Origin: Rhodospirillales bacterium URHD0017
GTDB lineage: Bacteria > Pseudomonadota > Alphaproteobacteria > Reyranellales > Reyranellaceae
Direction of reading: 5' to 3'
Assembly (NCBI GenBank): GCA_900110395.1
Contig: FODP01000025.1
Coordinates: 1-64,000 of the forward strand
DNA length: 64,000 nucleotides
A model generated the notes under the pieces. That model did no database searches and was not told the DNA's origin. It saw nothing but the letters and a program-made list of their open reading frames with translations. Shown here piece by piece: positions 16,371 to 25,534 of this stretch; the first letter of the stretch is position 1, and each line of letters begins with the position of its first letter. Made by a program: the position numbers and the translations under genes.

Positions 16371-17681
16371 ATGCCGAAGTCTGATATCCCGCAACTCACG
16401 GGGCTGCGGTTTTTGGCGGCGTTCTCGATCCTGTTCCTGCACACCGTCGTCTGGTGCACCCCCTTCAACGATACCAAGGTTCCATTGGCCGTCGCGAACG
16501 CGGTCGGCCTCTACGGCATGCCGCTGTTCTTCGTCCTGAGCGGCTTCGTCATCCACTACAACTATGCGGTCCTGTTCCAAGACCAGTCGCTGGGCAGTGC
16601 CTCGCGCAACTTCTTCTCGGCGCGGTTTGCCCGCCTCTATCCGCTTTACTTCTTCTTCCTGTTGTTCGGATCGCTGTCCGACTTCGTCTCGAACTGGCTC
16701 AGCTGGGCGCCCAAGGAATTCGAGAACTACGTCTTCCACACGCTGACCCTGACCCAAAGCTGGGTCTACGAATTCTCCATCCATGACCGGCTGGTACTCA
16801 ATCACGGCTTCGGGCTGGCCTGGTCGATTTCGACCGAATTCTTCTTCTACCTCGTCTACCCGTTCCTGGTTTTCGCCGTCCTGCGCATCCGCCGTCCGCG
16901 CACCGGCCTTGTGGCGGTCACGGCGTTCGCGGTGGGCTTCATCGCACTCCTCACCGTTGCGCTGATCAACTTCGCATCAATCGAGGGGGTGGCCAAAAGC
17001 TTCTTCCCGAGGGTCGGCGACGTGAATTCCGACGCCTCGTTCTACCGCTGGCTTTTCTACTACTCGCCCTACGTCCGGGTCGGCGAGTTCGTGCTCGGTT
17101 GCCTGACCGCCCAGCTCTTCATGATCGTGCGCGAGCTGCCGGTCGCGAGGCGCGAACGCCTCTGTGCCGGCGTCGTCTTCGCCGTGGCCGTCGTGTGGCT
17201 GGTCGGTTTCGGCTTCATCTATGCCTACCCCATCGCCGTACCGGACGGTCTGGGCGTCGCGGGCAGCTTCGGCGCCTGGCTCGTCAACATCGCGCACGTC
17301 TCGGCGCTGAATTTCGGCGTGGCGGTGCCGCTCGCGACCGTCATCTTCTACACCGCGCGCTATGAAGGCACGACCGCGACCTTCCTCGCCTTGCCGGCGA
17401 TGGTGTGGCTGGGCGAGATCAGCTACTCGTTGTACGTCGTCCACACTTGGACGTTGCGGCCCTTGATCCGGCCGGCGATCTCGTGGAACGAGGTCTATCA
17501 AGTCGACATGATCTTGCGCGTGTCGATGGGGATCGCCTTCACGATCATCGTGTCTGCCGGCACCTACAGGCTGATCGAACAGCCCGCCCGGCGCTACCTG
17601 CGCACGCTGCTCATGAACGGCAAGACCGCGAAGGCCGCGCCGTACGCGCCGAACGCGCCGAACGAAGCGAAGGGGATCTAG
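16371..17681 (+). CDS. acyltransferase family 3 (OafA/YrhL-like) membrane protein
   Basis: A 436-residue polytopic protein with about ten hydrophobic spans. It opens with the family motif IPQLTGLRFLAAFSILFLH, and continues with FFVLSGFVIHYNY and FFSARFARLYPLYF, which carry the conserved R and H of the acyltransferase-3 fold. Such proteins O-acetylate (or otherwise acylate) lipid-linked glycans, taking acyl groups from the cytoplasm. The gene is the first of a three-gene plus-strand set with an oxygenase (4-base gap) and a methyltransferase. A GGGGAG stretch lies about 13 bases upstream of the ATG. Confidence 0.93.
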   Translation: MPKSDIPQLTGLRFLAAFSILFLHTVVWCTPFNDTKVPLAVANAVGLYGMPLFFVLSGFVIHYNYAVLFQDQSLGSASRNFFSARFARLYPLYFFFLLFGSLSDFVSNWLSWAPKEFENYVFHTLTLTQSWVYEFSIHDRLVLNHGFGLAWSISTEFFFYLVYPFLVFAVLRIRRPRTGLVAVTAFAVGFIALLTVALINFASIEGVAKSFFPRVGDVNSDASFYRWLFYYSPYVRVGEFVLGCLTAQLFMIVRELPVARRERLCAGVVFAVAVVWLVGFGFIYAYPIAVPDGLGVAGSFGAWLVNIAHVSALNFGVAVPLATVIFYTARYEGTTATFLALPAMVWLGEISYSLYVVHTWTLRPLIRPAISWNEVYQVDMILRVSMGIAFTIIVSAGTYRLIEQPARRYLRTLLMNGKTAKAAPYAPNAPNEAKGI

Positions 17682-17685
17682 TCCG

Positions 17686-18693
17686 ATGCCGAACCAGACC
17701 TTTCGGCAGCTGGTTGAGCAGCATCCTGAAATCCTGACCGACCGGCACAAACTCGCCTTCTCGCGGCAGGACAACGTCGAGGAGACCGCGACGAAGTTCA
17801 CCCAGGAAGGCGCGATCATGCTGCGCGGCGTCATCCCGACGGAGACGCTGGACGAATGCCGTGATGCCTTCGGCCGCTTCGTGGGCACGCTCGGCAAGCC
17901 GCGCCGGAACCTGGACGAAAGCATGTTCGCGCTCGATGACGGCCCCAGCCCGAACTGGAACAAAGGCGAAGAGGACTCCGGCAGCTGGCACCCCCCGTGG
18001 GTGGTCCGCGACATGGACCAGTCGCCCACCGCCATGGTCCTGTCCGAGCTCATCCGATCGTGGGCGTGGCCGGTCATCGAGCGGATCTGCCATTCGACGG
18101 AAATCGTCGTCATGTTCGGCCTCTGCCTGGCGCGCCATCGCATCGACGAGGACCTGCTGCTCGGCGTGCATCAGGACGTGACAGCGGTTAACCCCGAGGT
18201 GCCGCTGTCGATCTGGATTCCGCTCGGCGAAGTCGCACCCAAGAAGCATTCCGGGCTAGGCTTCATCGTGCCGAGCCCGGGTCACACCCTGCCGGCCGAC
18301 TCCTCCAACGACGTCGGTGTCGACTATCTGATGGCCAATCTCGACAAGGTATGGGTGCCGCACTACCACGCCGGCGATCTCACCATCCACTCGCGCTATT
18401 CGCCGCACTTCACCACGGGATACGGCACGCACTCCGAGCGCTACAGCCTCGAGATCCGCCTGTGGGCGAAGGAAGACCACCTCGCCAAGTACTGCGATCC
18501 CTCGCTCAGGGTCAGCCGCCGCAACGGCGTCCCGGTGATCGTCGAGACCAAGTGCTCGCTGGGCATCGGCGCCCACGCCTTCCTCGCCAACACGGCCATG
18601 CTCGCCATGCAGCCCGCCGGCGCGCCGGCCACGCCGCGGCGAGCGCCGATCCGCCAGACGTTGATGGGAGCGCTGCGCTCGGTCGTGCGATGA
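17686..18693 (+). CDS. phytanoyl-CoA dioxygenase (PhyH) family protein
   Basis: A 335-residue Fe(II)/2OG oxygenase. The facial triad begins with H162-x-D164 in LLGVHQDVTAVNP; a distal histidine is likely in HYHAGDLTIHSRYSPHF, and the arginine of SERYSLEIRLW would hold 2-oxoglutarate. IWIPLGEV and GLGFIVPSPGH are typical strands of the PhyH jelly roll. Its stop overlaps the start of the next methyltransferase (ATGA), so the oxygenase and methyltransferase are co-translated, suggesting hydroxylation followed by methylation of the same glycan. Substrate unknown. Confidence 0.85.
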   Translation: MPNQTFRQLVEQHPEILTDRHKLAFSRQDNVEETATKFTQEGAIMLRGVIPTETLDECRDAFGRFVGTLGKPRRNLDESMFALDDGPSPNWNKGEEDSGSWHPPWVVRDMDQSPTAMVLSELIRSWAWPVIERICHSTEIVVMFGLCLARHRIDEDLLLGVHQDVTAVNPEVPLSIWIPLGEVAPKKHSGLGFIVPSPGHTLPADSSNDVGVDYLMANLDKVWVPHYHAGDLTIHSRYSPHFTTGYGTHSERYSLEIRLWAKEDHLAKYCDPSLRVSRRNGVPVIVETKCSLGIGAHAFLANTAMLAMQPAGAPATPRRAPIRQTLMGALRSVVR

Positions 18694-19892
18694 GGCGACT
18701 GCTGCGGTCGCTCTTCGGGGGATCGAAGCGCCCGGATGACGAGCCGGCTGCCGCGGTGGTCGAGCCGCCCCCTTCCGAGCCACCCGCTGCCGAGCCGCCC
18801 CCTGCCGAGCCTGTCGAGACGCCGCCGGTCGATCCCGACATCCGGCCGCTCGAACCGAGGATCGGCAACGCGCTGGAAGGCGTGGCGGTCACACCGGCCT
18901 CCCTCGCCGAGATGATGGCCGGTCCCGTCGCCGACGAGCTCAGCGCCTACTTCCACGACTATCCGCCGACCTCCCTCATGGGCGGCCGGTCGCGCGCCTT
19001 GTTGTTCGCCCTGGTGCGCACGCAGCGGCCGGCGACGGCGGCCGAGGTCGGCACTTTCCATGGCGGCGGCGCCGAGGTCATCACCCGCGCGCTATGGGAG
19101 AACGGCGAAGGCTTCCTGCATACGACGGATCCGTTCGGCGCCGAGCGCTGCCCGGAAATCTTCGCGCGCTGGCCGGGCGAGCTGCGCCGTCTGGTCGAGT
19201 TTCATCCGCTGAACTCCATGGACTTCTTCCTGAAGCTCCACCATCGACGCGTGGCGCTCGACTTCGTCCTGGTCGACGGCGACCACGACTACGAGCTCGC
19301 CCTGTTCGACCTGCAGATGGCGGCGCGCCTGCTGCGGCCGGGTGGCATCGTGGTCATGAACGATTCGGTGCAGACCGGCCCCTTCCAGGCTGCCAAGACC
19401 TTTCTCGCCGCCAATCCGGCCTGGCGCGAGCTCGGCACCGCCATCGCCTCCTACGACGAGAACGCGCCGTTTGCCGGTGGACGGGCGTCCCAGCCCGGCA
19501 CGGGTTTCGCCGTGCTGCAGGCGCCCAGCCACTGGTCGATCGGCGCCATTCCGCGCTCCTGGGGCCAGGCGCCGGTCGCCGCGCCGCTGGTCGAGGGCCT
19601 GTCGCTGGAGGCGCTGCCGCAGGTCACGAGCGGCCATCTGCACTATCAGGCCATCCTGCGCCTTTTCGGCGATGGCCCTCCGCAGGAGGCCAAACGGGTT
19701 GGAGTCATCCTCGTCAAGCTCGATGGCAGCGCGCGAACCGTGGCACATGAACTGGCGCAGCCGATGCGCTTTCAGGCGTCCGCCAACGCGATCGATCCCA
19801 AGAGCACCTTCGAGATCGAGCTGTGTTGGCAGGCCGACCCTGGCGCGCCGCCGCTCGCGCTCGCCTCCCTGCCCTCGCCGCTTCCTCGCTGA
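18690..19892 (+). CDS. class I methyltransferase with proline-rich N-terminal linker
   Basis: A 400-residue protein. Residues ~15-55 are a low-complexity Pro/Glu/Ala linker (PPPSEPPAAEPPPAEP), after a short basic start MRRLLRSLFGGSKRP. The methyltransferase core has AAEVGTFHGGGAEV as SAM motif I and VDGDHDYELALFDLQMAARLLRPGG, a combination typical of the Methyltransf_24 group. The last ~100 residues form a separate segment of unknown type (VGVILVKLDGSARTVAHEL). The ATG at 18690 overlaps the oxygenase TGA. It is the last gene of its operon; a 75-base gap separates it from a convergent oxygenase gene. Confidence 0.82.
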   Translation: MRRLLRSLFGGSKRPDDEPAAAVVEPPPSEPPAAEPPPAEPVETPPVDPDIRPLEPRIGNALEGVAVTPASLAEMMAGPVADELSAYFHDYPPTSLMGGRSRALLFALVRTQRPATAAEVGTFHGGGAEVITRALWENGEGFLHTTDPFGAERCPEIFARWPGELRRLVEFHPLNSMDFFLKLHHRRVALDFVLVDGDHDYELALFDLQMAARLLRPGGIVVMNDSVQTGPFQAAKTFLAANPAWRELGTAIASYDENAPFAGGRASQPGTGFAVLQAPSHWSIGAIPRSWGQAPVAAPLVEGLSLEALPQVTSGHLHYQAILRLFGDGPPQEAKRVGVILVKLDGSARTVAHELAQPMRFQASANAIDPKSTFEIELCWQADPGAPPLALASLPSPLPR

Positions 19893-19967
19893 AACATAGT
19901 CCGCGCCGCATCTCTGTTCTGGACGGCGATTGAGAATGACAAAATGACGAACCTCAACAGGGGAGCG

Positions 19968-20855
19968 CTAGCCGCGCAGATAGTTGAAGTTCCCGTTCAT
20001 CTCCACTTCCTCAGTCGCCACGTCGTGCGGCTCATCGTGGGTGGGATAGGCGCCCCAGCGCGTAATGGCGGTTGGGCGATAAATCGCCTGGAAAGATCGC
20101 CGCCACAGGCTCTTGTCGAGAGCGGCGAATGACCCGTGCGGCGTCGATGGGCCGAAGATCATGACGTCGCCCGGCTGCAGAAACGGCATCACAGCCTCCA
20201 CTTCGGACGAGCCGACCTTGTCGGAGAGCGCATCGTTGTAAGCGCCGCTCATCGCCCCACGGTCGGCTGCGTTGCCGTTGGCGCCAATGCCCTCGAGCGC
20301 CTGGTCGTAAACCCCCAACTCGCGCGGCACGACGAACAATGGCCCATTGGCCGGCCGCACCTGGTCGACCGGAATCCACACGGTGAATGAGCGCCCGGCC
20401 GGCACGGTGTCCAGCGTTACGCGATCCTGATGCGTGTCGGTGCGCGCCGAGACGAAGAAGAAGATCGATTGATGCAGCGTATAACGGTCGCCGCCGTCGA
20501 GCTTATGAAGACAGTCGAACAGCGATTGTGAGGTCAGCAAACGCGTCGTCGCCTCGCTGAATGCCCTGAGCGGCCCTTCGCCCAGCCGGTGAGGGTTGAG
20601 CAGCCCCGACTGCCGGCGGGCAACGTCCCAAGGCGGTCCCATGACGTGATCGTGGGGCGCGACTTTTCCGTTATGGCGCAGCAGCGGTCCGGTATAGGGA
20701 CGAACAACCTTCTCCTCGATCGCCGCGACCTCCTTGACCAGGCGGGCGTCGAGGCCCTGCCTGAAGAGGAAAAATCCGTTGGCCTGGTATGTTACAGCCA
20801 CGTCAGGCGCGTTGCCCGGACGGGCCGAGGGTACCGTTCGTAGATTGTCGTCCAT
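19968..20855 (-). CDS. phytanoyl-CoA dioxygenase (PhyH) family protein
   Basis: A 295-residue oxygenase. Iron ligands are H142 and D144 in RTDTHQDRVTLD, and a distal His in FGPSTPHGSF; R-R in SLWRRSFQAIYR supplies the 2OG-binding arginine. FTVWIPVDQVRPANGPLFVVP matches the family's central strands. ATG 20855 (MDDNLRT) is preferred over the upstream ATG 20894, which would add a basic, non-conserved stretch and overlap a likely -10 box. The gene stands alone on the minus strand between two plus-strand sets. It probably hydroxylates a sugar or a lipid precursor of the glycan. Confidence 0.83.
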   Translation of the reverse strand: MDDNLRTVPSARPGNAPDVAVTYQANGFFLFRQGLDARLVKEVAAIEEKVVRPYTGPLLRHNGKVAPHDHVMGPPWDVARRQSGLLNPHRLGEGPLRAFSEATTRLLTSQSLFDCLHKLDGGDRYTLHQSIFFFVSARTDTHQDRVTLDTVPAGRSFTVWIPVDQVRPANGPLFVVPRELGVYDQALEGIGANGNAADRGAMSGAYNDALSDKVGSSEVEAVMPFLQPGDVMIFGPSTPHGSFAALDKSLWRRSFQAIYRPTAITRWGAYPTHDEPHDVATEEVEMNGNFNYLRG

Positions 20856-20884
20856 ACGCTTCCTTCGAAAGCTGCTGGCAGGTG

Positions 20885-20912
20885 AATATAGCATCGGCCG
20901 GGACGCGACAAA
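20885..20912 (-). promoter_or_regulatory. possible promoter of the oxygenase gene at 19968
   Basis: Read on the minus strand, TTTGTC (20907-20912) and TATATT (20885-20890) are separated by 16 bases. They would start RNA near 20878, about 23 bases before the chosen ATG. The -35 match is weak, so this is a candidate only. Confidence 0.3.
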
Positions 20913-21031
20913 GGCTGATCTGCCGCCTCATCGGCGAATTGCCACACTGGCCTCCGTCCAGCGAGCAAAGTAGAATGACCACAATGGCAGAATGGCGTGC
21001 AGCACGTATCGTTCACGCTGCCGGTCCTTAC

Positions 21032-21036
21032 GGAGG
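21032..21036 (+). promoter_or_regulatory. Shine-Dalgarno site that decides a TTG start
   Basis: GGAGG lies six bases upstream of an in-frame TTG at 21043. The only upstream ATG in frame (20992) would give a basic Ser/Arg-rich stretch unlike the rest of the protein, so the TTG is the better start. Confidence 0.6.
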
Positions 21037-21042
21037 CGATAT

Positions 21043-22758
21043 TTGCTGGCGAGCATTTGGGGGACAACCGTATGGACCTTTCGTTCCCTCATTGATTTTG
21101 TCGGCTGGCTGTTGCGGCTGAACGCAGGCCTCAGGGACGAACTGCAACCGACCCCAAGGCCGCTATGGTGGATCAACGTCGGCGCCATCCTGCTGACGAT
21201 CGCGGCCACCGGCGCCGCCTACGAAATCGGACTCAGCCGGAACATGCATCGTGTCGCTCCGGACGGAGTGGATGCCGTCGCGCAGAGCACCGCAATCGAT
21301 CTCTCCCACAGGTTTTACGGAACGTCGGGCTACGTCGGACGCATCGAAGTCCTGGAAACGCTGTTCAGCAACGGTCTCACCGGCCGGCAGAACTACCTGG
21401 ACAAGCTGGGCATACAGTATCCGGCGAACGTGGAGATGCCGGACCTCGCGAACGAGGCCATTCAAAAGGCAATGAACCTCAAGGACTTGCCGAAAGACGC
21501 GACATTCGCCAACCGCCTATTGTACGCACCCGAAGCAAACGACCCAGGCATCGTCGACTACATCGGCTGGAGCTTCGACCTCTTCGGTTTTCGAGTCGAG
21601 TCGTTCTACTATTTCTATTTTCTCGTGCTATCGATCGCTATCGTCCTGTTCCTGATGTGCTTTCGGGCCGATGCACTGCCCCTCCTGGTTCTTGCGGGCG
21701 TCATGGTCGCCTTCCTGTTCCTCGTCGATTCGCACATGTTCGACACGCCGATGCTGCGCACCGTTCACAATCAGCGATTTCTCGGGACACTTTGCATCGT
21801 GTCCTACCTTCATCTGCTGTTCAGCATCCTCATTTATCGCAGGCCGACGCCGCTTCGAGTTGTCCTGACGTTGCTGCAGGCAGCAGTCTTCATTTTCGTC
21901 ATGTTCACGCGCTCGAGCGCGTTCTGGCTGATCTTGGCAATTGCGATCATCATCGCACTGCACGTCTACTATCGGGCTGGTCGGCCGGCCGATGAGCCGA
22001 GGAAAGCGAACGCGGCACGACTGGCGCTTTCGTGGCCTGCCTTGGTCATCGTGGCCGGTCTTGCGGGCTCGCTGATCTACAAGTCGGCCGTGCTCCATCC
22101 GATCTACAGCATCGGCATCTTCCTGCCGTATCACATGATTTGGCATAACGCGTACATGGGCATGGGACTGCATCCCGATTGGGCGACACGCGGGGACAAG
22201 CGCGATGGCAAGCCAATCCCGGGACCAGGCTCGGACAACAGCGCCTGGATCGCTGCCCTCGACGATGCTGAGAAGCGCTACGGCCTTGCCGAGATCGACA
22301 CGGTCAACGGCAGGGTCGGCGGCCTGCCAGGTGTCTTGATGGCCCTCCACGAGAAGCTGATCAAGGAACGGTTCCTGCGCTTTGCCGTCCACAACCCGCG
22401 CTTCATGCTCGAGCTGTATGTGTGGCACAAGCCGAAGTGGCTGTTCCGAGAGTTTGCCTGGGCCTACGGAAAGTACGATTGGCGCCTCTCGAGCTTGTTG
22501 TGCCTGGCCGGCTTCCTCGCGCTCGCAACCATCGCCTGGCGTCGCCTCGATATTCCGCCGCACGTGAGATGGGTGGTCGGATCTGCGCTCACCGTTACCG
22601 CGGTCATGTCGCTGGCTGCGCCTTTCTGGACCTATCCGTTGCACCCCGTTCTTGGCGAGACGTTCTTGCTGTGGACCGCCGTACTGCTTTATTTCACGAC
22701 GCTTCTGTTGAGCAGGCTATGGCCGGCAACGCGACCAGCGGTCGGCCAGCGCGCGTAA
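21043..22758 (+). CDS. polytopic membrane protein of unknown function
   Basis: About 571 residues with roughly ten membrane spans. The first (WWINVGAILLTIAATGAAYEIGL, near 45) is followed by a ~110-residue polar loop. Spans from FYYFYFLVLSIAIVLFLMCF through LALSWPALVIVAGLAGSLIY lie in the middle, then there is a second large polar loop (about 340-460) and three C-terminal spans. The topology resembles membrane glycosyltransferases of the GT-C type, but I find no convincing acidic motif in the first loop. The stop is 12 bases before a DPM1-like GT2 gene, so it may handle a polyprenyl-phosphate sugar. I do not recognise a named family. Confidence 0.75.
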   Translation: MLASIWGTTVWTFRSLIDFVGWLLRLNAGLRDELQPTPRPLWWINVGAILLTIAATGAAYEIGLSRNMHRVAPDGVDAVAQSTAIDLSHRFYGTSGYVGRIEVLETLFSNGLTGRQNYLDKLGIQYPANVEMPDLANEAIQKAMNLKDLPKDATFANRLLYAPEANDPGIVDYIGWSFDLFGFRVESFYYFYFLVLSIAIVLFLMCFRADALPLLVLAGVMVAFLFLVDSHMFDTPMLRTVHNQRFLGTLCIVSYLHLLFSILIYRRPTPLRVVLTLLQAAVFIFVMFTRSSAFWLILAIAIIIALHVYYRAGRPADEPRKANAARLALSWPALVIVAGLAGSLIYKSAVLHPIYSIGIFLPYHMIWHNAYMGMGLHPDWATRGDKRDGKPIPGPGSDNSAWIAALDDAEKRYGLAEIDTVNGRVGGLPGVLMALHEKLIKERFLRFAVHNPRFMLELYVWHKPKWLFREFAWAYGKYDWRLSSLLCLAGFLALATIAWRRLDIPPHVRWVVGSALTVTAVMSLAAPFWTYPLHPVLGETFLLWTAVLLYFTTLLLSRLWPATRPAVGQRA

Positions 22759-22770
22759 TTCGGAGCTTTC

Positions 22771-23592
22771 ATGATGCCGGCCGACACGACGCGCAGCGAC
22801 GACGGGGCTCGCCCCCTCCCCGCCTGGAAAGGCGGCCAAGTGCCGTCACAACGCAGCCTGACCATCGTCGTCGCCTGTCTCAATGAGGAGCCGAACCTTC
22901 GGCATACCTGCGAGAACATCGCAGCGGCCGTCAAAGAGGTCGCATTGGACGACTACGAGATCGTCATCGTCGACGACGGCAGCCGAGATCGGACCGGTCA
23001 GATCGCTGACGAAATCGCGGCGAGCGATCGGAAGGTGCAGGTCATCCATCACCCGACGAACCAGGGCTTCGGCGCCAGCATGCAGCGCGGCATCGAGACC
23101 TCGCGCATGAGCTACATGGTCGTGTTGCCAGGCGACAACGAAATCTCGCTGGCCTCGATCAAGGCCATAATGCGCAGCGTAGGCCGGGCCGACATCATCC
23201 TTCCCTTCACGATGAACATGGAGATGAGGCCGAGGTCGCGCCGCTTCGTGTCGCGTGCCTTCTCGCTGGCCATGAACACGGCATTCCTGTGCGACGTCCA
23301 ATACTACAACGGCCCGGCAGTCCATCGTGTCGACCTTCTGCGTTGGATCGGCGTCAAGACATCCGGATTTGCTTTTCAGGCGGTCATGGTCACCAAGATC
23401 CTGCGCATGGGCTTCACCGTCTGCGAAGTCCCCATGTATATCCAGCCCAAGGCCGGCTACCGCTCGAGCGCCGTGCGCCTGCGCAACATCGTGAGCGTGG
23501 CGAAGAATTTCGTAGCGCTGTTCTACGAGATCTACTCGAAGCCGAACCTCTACCCGGTGCCGTTCTCGGTAAGACGCATTCTGCCCGATTGA
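22771..23592 (+). CDS. glycosyltransferase family 2, polyprenyl-phosphate sugar synthase-like
   Basis: A 273-residue GT2 enzyme. The nucleotide-binding half has LTIVVACLNEEPNL, EIVIVDDGSRDRT and HHPTNQGFGASMQRGIE; the metal-binding DxD equivalent is VLPGDNEIS. This pattern is closest to dolichyl-phosphate mannose synthase and other polyprenyl-phosphate sugar synthases. It has no C-terminal membrane spans. It is the only orthodox GT2 protein in the window. The membrane protein gene just upstream is its likely partner, possibly using the lipid-linked sugar on the other side of the membrane. Confidence 0.9.
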   Translation: MMPADTTRSDDGARPLPAWKGGQVPSQRSLTIVVACLNEEPNLRHTCENIAAAVKEVALDDYEIVIVDDGSRDRTGQIADEIAASDRKVQVIHHPTNQGFGASMQRGIETSRMSYMVVLPGDNEISLASIKAIMRSVGRADIILPFTMNMEMRPRSRRFVSRAFSLAMNTAFLCDVQYYNGPAVHRVDLLRWIGVKTSGFAFQAVMVTKILRMGFTVCEVPMYIQPKAGYRSSAVRLRNIVSVAKNFVALFYEIYSKPNLYPVPFSVRRILPD

Positions 23593-23615
23593 TCGACACC
23601 GGCCGGCGCGCGCCG

Positions 23616-24398
23616 TCAGGGAATACCCGTAATCCTGACCAGGCAGCAGTAGCGATTGAAGGCGACATATTCAAACTCGATACCATGCGCCTGAGTGAAC
23701 TCGGTCAGGGCACGATGTTCGCCGAGTTCCCATCCGCGAAAGCCGTGATACTCGTCGAACAGGATGAGGGTGCCGGCGCGGATTTGCGCTCGACATGTCT
23801 CGAGCACGAACTTGGCCGGCTCGTAGACATCGCAATCTATGTGAATGAACGAGATCGGCTCGCGATGCTCCGCCAGGAAGCTGGGCAGCGTGTCGGCAAA
23901 CCATCCCTTGACCAGGGTAACGTTCGCGCGCACCCGCGGCAGCCTGCCGCGACGATCGAACATTCCCTTGGGCGCCAGGGTCGCGGACCAGTCCTGCTGC
24001 AGTCCTTCGAAGGAGTCGAAACCATAGACCCGACCGGCGCGATACTTGGCGAACCAGTTGGTCGAATAGGCGTCGAGGACACCAAACTCGAGGAACAGGC
24101 CGTCGGCGGCAGCGCTCCGCACGGACAGCGCCCAGATGTCCTCGCGCGTGCGCAGGGCCAGCGCGTCGGGCATGTTCTTCTCGATGAAGTCGCAAGATTG
24201 CAGGACGGCTCGCCGGTCGAGCTCCTCGACGACATTGAGTGACGGGGAAGCATATTTGATGAAGAAGCCGAGTTGCCCCTCCACGAACTGCCGGACCTTG
24301 CGGCCGAACCAGCCCTGGACGCCTTTGTAGGCGCTGTACTCCGGAACAGGCTTTGAAGAGGCTTGTGATGCCGGCTTTTGAGAGCTGTCCAAACCCAT
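23616..24398 (-). CDS. TylF/macrocin O-methyltransferase-like protein
   Basis: A 260-residue methyltransferase of the TylF group. Marks are FLEFGVLDAYSTNWFA (SAM motif I form EFGV), VYGFDSFEGLQQDW, and FIHIDCDVYEPAKFVLE, whose Asp residues bind the metal in MycE/TylF-like enzymes, then LILFDEYHGF. TylF enzymes O-methylate deoxysugars. Two more members of this group occur at 33117 and 41120. The first ~55 residues, with Ser/Lys and YSAYKGVQGWFG, are specific to this one. It is downstream of the flippase-like gene and ends 23 bases from the convergent GT2 gene. Confidence 0.87.
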   Translation of the reverse strand: MGLDSSQKPASQASSKPVPEYSAYKGVQGWFGRKVRQFVEGQLGFFIKYASPSLNVVEELDRRAVLQSCDFIEKNMPDALALRTREDIWALSVRSAAADGLFLEFGVLDAYSTNWFAKYRAGRVYGFDSFEGLQQDWSATLAPKGMFDRRGRLPRVRANVTLVKGWFADTLPSFLAEHREPISFIHIDCDVYEPAKFVLETCRAQIRAGTLILFDEYHGFRGWELGEHRALTEFTQAHGIEFEYVAFNRYCCLVRITGIP

Positions 24399-24468
24399 CG
24401 TTGCTTCCGTTCACGGCAGAGGTCGTCGCGACTGCGATACTAGGTCGTCGACCGATGCGCTTCCACCG

Positions 24469-25455
24469 TCATGGTGAAGGAGCGTTTCTCTGCGGGCCGG
24501 TCTGGGGTAACAACAGCCACAGGACGCCGCCGGGCAAACTCATCACCACGGTCACGACGCCCATCAAGACCGACAACAGGAAGGCCCGTTCGGGAGCGAC
24601 GCCGACGAGGCTGAGCATGAAGACCATTGCCGTCTCACGCATGCCCCAGCCGCCAATCGAGATCGGCAGGACGGTGGCCAGGATGACCGGCGGCATCAGG
24701 ACCATGAATTCGACCATCCCGACACCGATATCGACCGACAGCGACAGGACTGCGATCACCCCGCACAGCACTACCTGGCTGACAGCCGTCAGGAAAATGA
24801 TCCAGCCCAGGGACCGAGGGCGTGTCGTCACGCTGAGCATGCTATCCGCCAGCGATACGATCTTGGCCACCAAGGCATGCGATCGCAGCCCGGCTGGCAA
24901 CCATCTGATTGCCAGGGGGAGGACAAGGCCGGCAAGCAGCGCGGCGAAGAGAAGAGCGCTCATCACGCCGAACGGAAACTGAGCCTGGGCTCGCGGTGGC
25001 AGAAACTGCACGGTGAGGATGGCGATCGCGACCAGAAAGGTGACGACAAACAGACGATCGAGAATGACCGAGCTGATGGACGAAGCAAGGCTGAGGCCGA
25101 TGCGGTTTGCGTGCCACACACGTACGACGTCGCCGAAGACCCCGCCTGGCGTGAACGTCGCGAAGAAGACACTGACGTAATAGATGCGGAAGGTCGTCAG
25201 CAGGTCGACGCGTCCGCCTTGCGCAATGATGATTGCCTGCCAGCGCATGGCGCCCGAAGCGGTCTGCACGACCACCAGCGCCGCGCCGAGCGCCAGCCAA
25301 CCCACGTGAACATTGCGCAGCTGGACGGCCAGCGCATTGAAGTCGAGCTGACGAGCCACGACGGCGACAAGCGCCATGGAAAGCGCCGCCTTGGCGAGAA
25401 AGACGAGGTTGCTCTTTTGCGTAGGGGTCAAGCTTGTGCTCGCCGCCAGCGGCAC
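24469..25455 (-). CDS. lysylphosphatidylglycerol synthase TM-like (flippase-like) membrane protein
   Basis: A 328-residue membrane protein with about eight spans. It matches the LPG_synthase_TM/UPF0104 group: SVFFATFTPGGVFGDVVRVWHANRIG near residue 100, DRLFVVTFLV, and the diagnostic VLPISIGGWGMRETAMVFMLSLVG near 265. Members include AglD-linked proteins and are thought to translocate or anchor lipid-linked groups. It lies between a methyltransferase (25535) and the TylF-like gene (23616), all on the minus strand. Its actual cargo is unknown. Confidence 0.85.
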   Translation of the reverse strand: MPLAASTSLTPTQKSNLVFLAKAALSMALVAVVARQLDFNALAVQLRNVHVGWLALGAALVVVQTASGAMRWQAIIIAQGGRVDLLTTFRIYYVSVFFATFTPGGVFGDVVRVWHANRIGLSLASSISSVILDRLFVVTFLVAIAILTVQFLPPRAQAQFPFGVMSALLFAALLAGLVLPLAIRWLPAGLRSHALVAKIVSLADSMLSVTTRPRSLGWIIFLTAVSQVVLCGVIAVLSLSVDIGVGMVEFMVLMPPVILATVLPISIGGWGMRETAMVFMLSLVGVAPERAFLLSVLMGVVTVVMSLPGGVLWLLLPQTGPQRNAPSP

Positions 25456-25534
25456 TGCTGCGGGGCGCTCGGACTTTGCATGGACTCAGGCATTTGCTGG
25501 ACCGGCGCAAGGGCGGGAAATCGATCGGCGATGT

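Noticed and set aside
20992..21042. ATG 20992 as start of the membrane protein
   Set aside because: It adds a basic, non-conserved stretch, while GGAGG precedes the in-frame TTG at 21043 with correct spacing.
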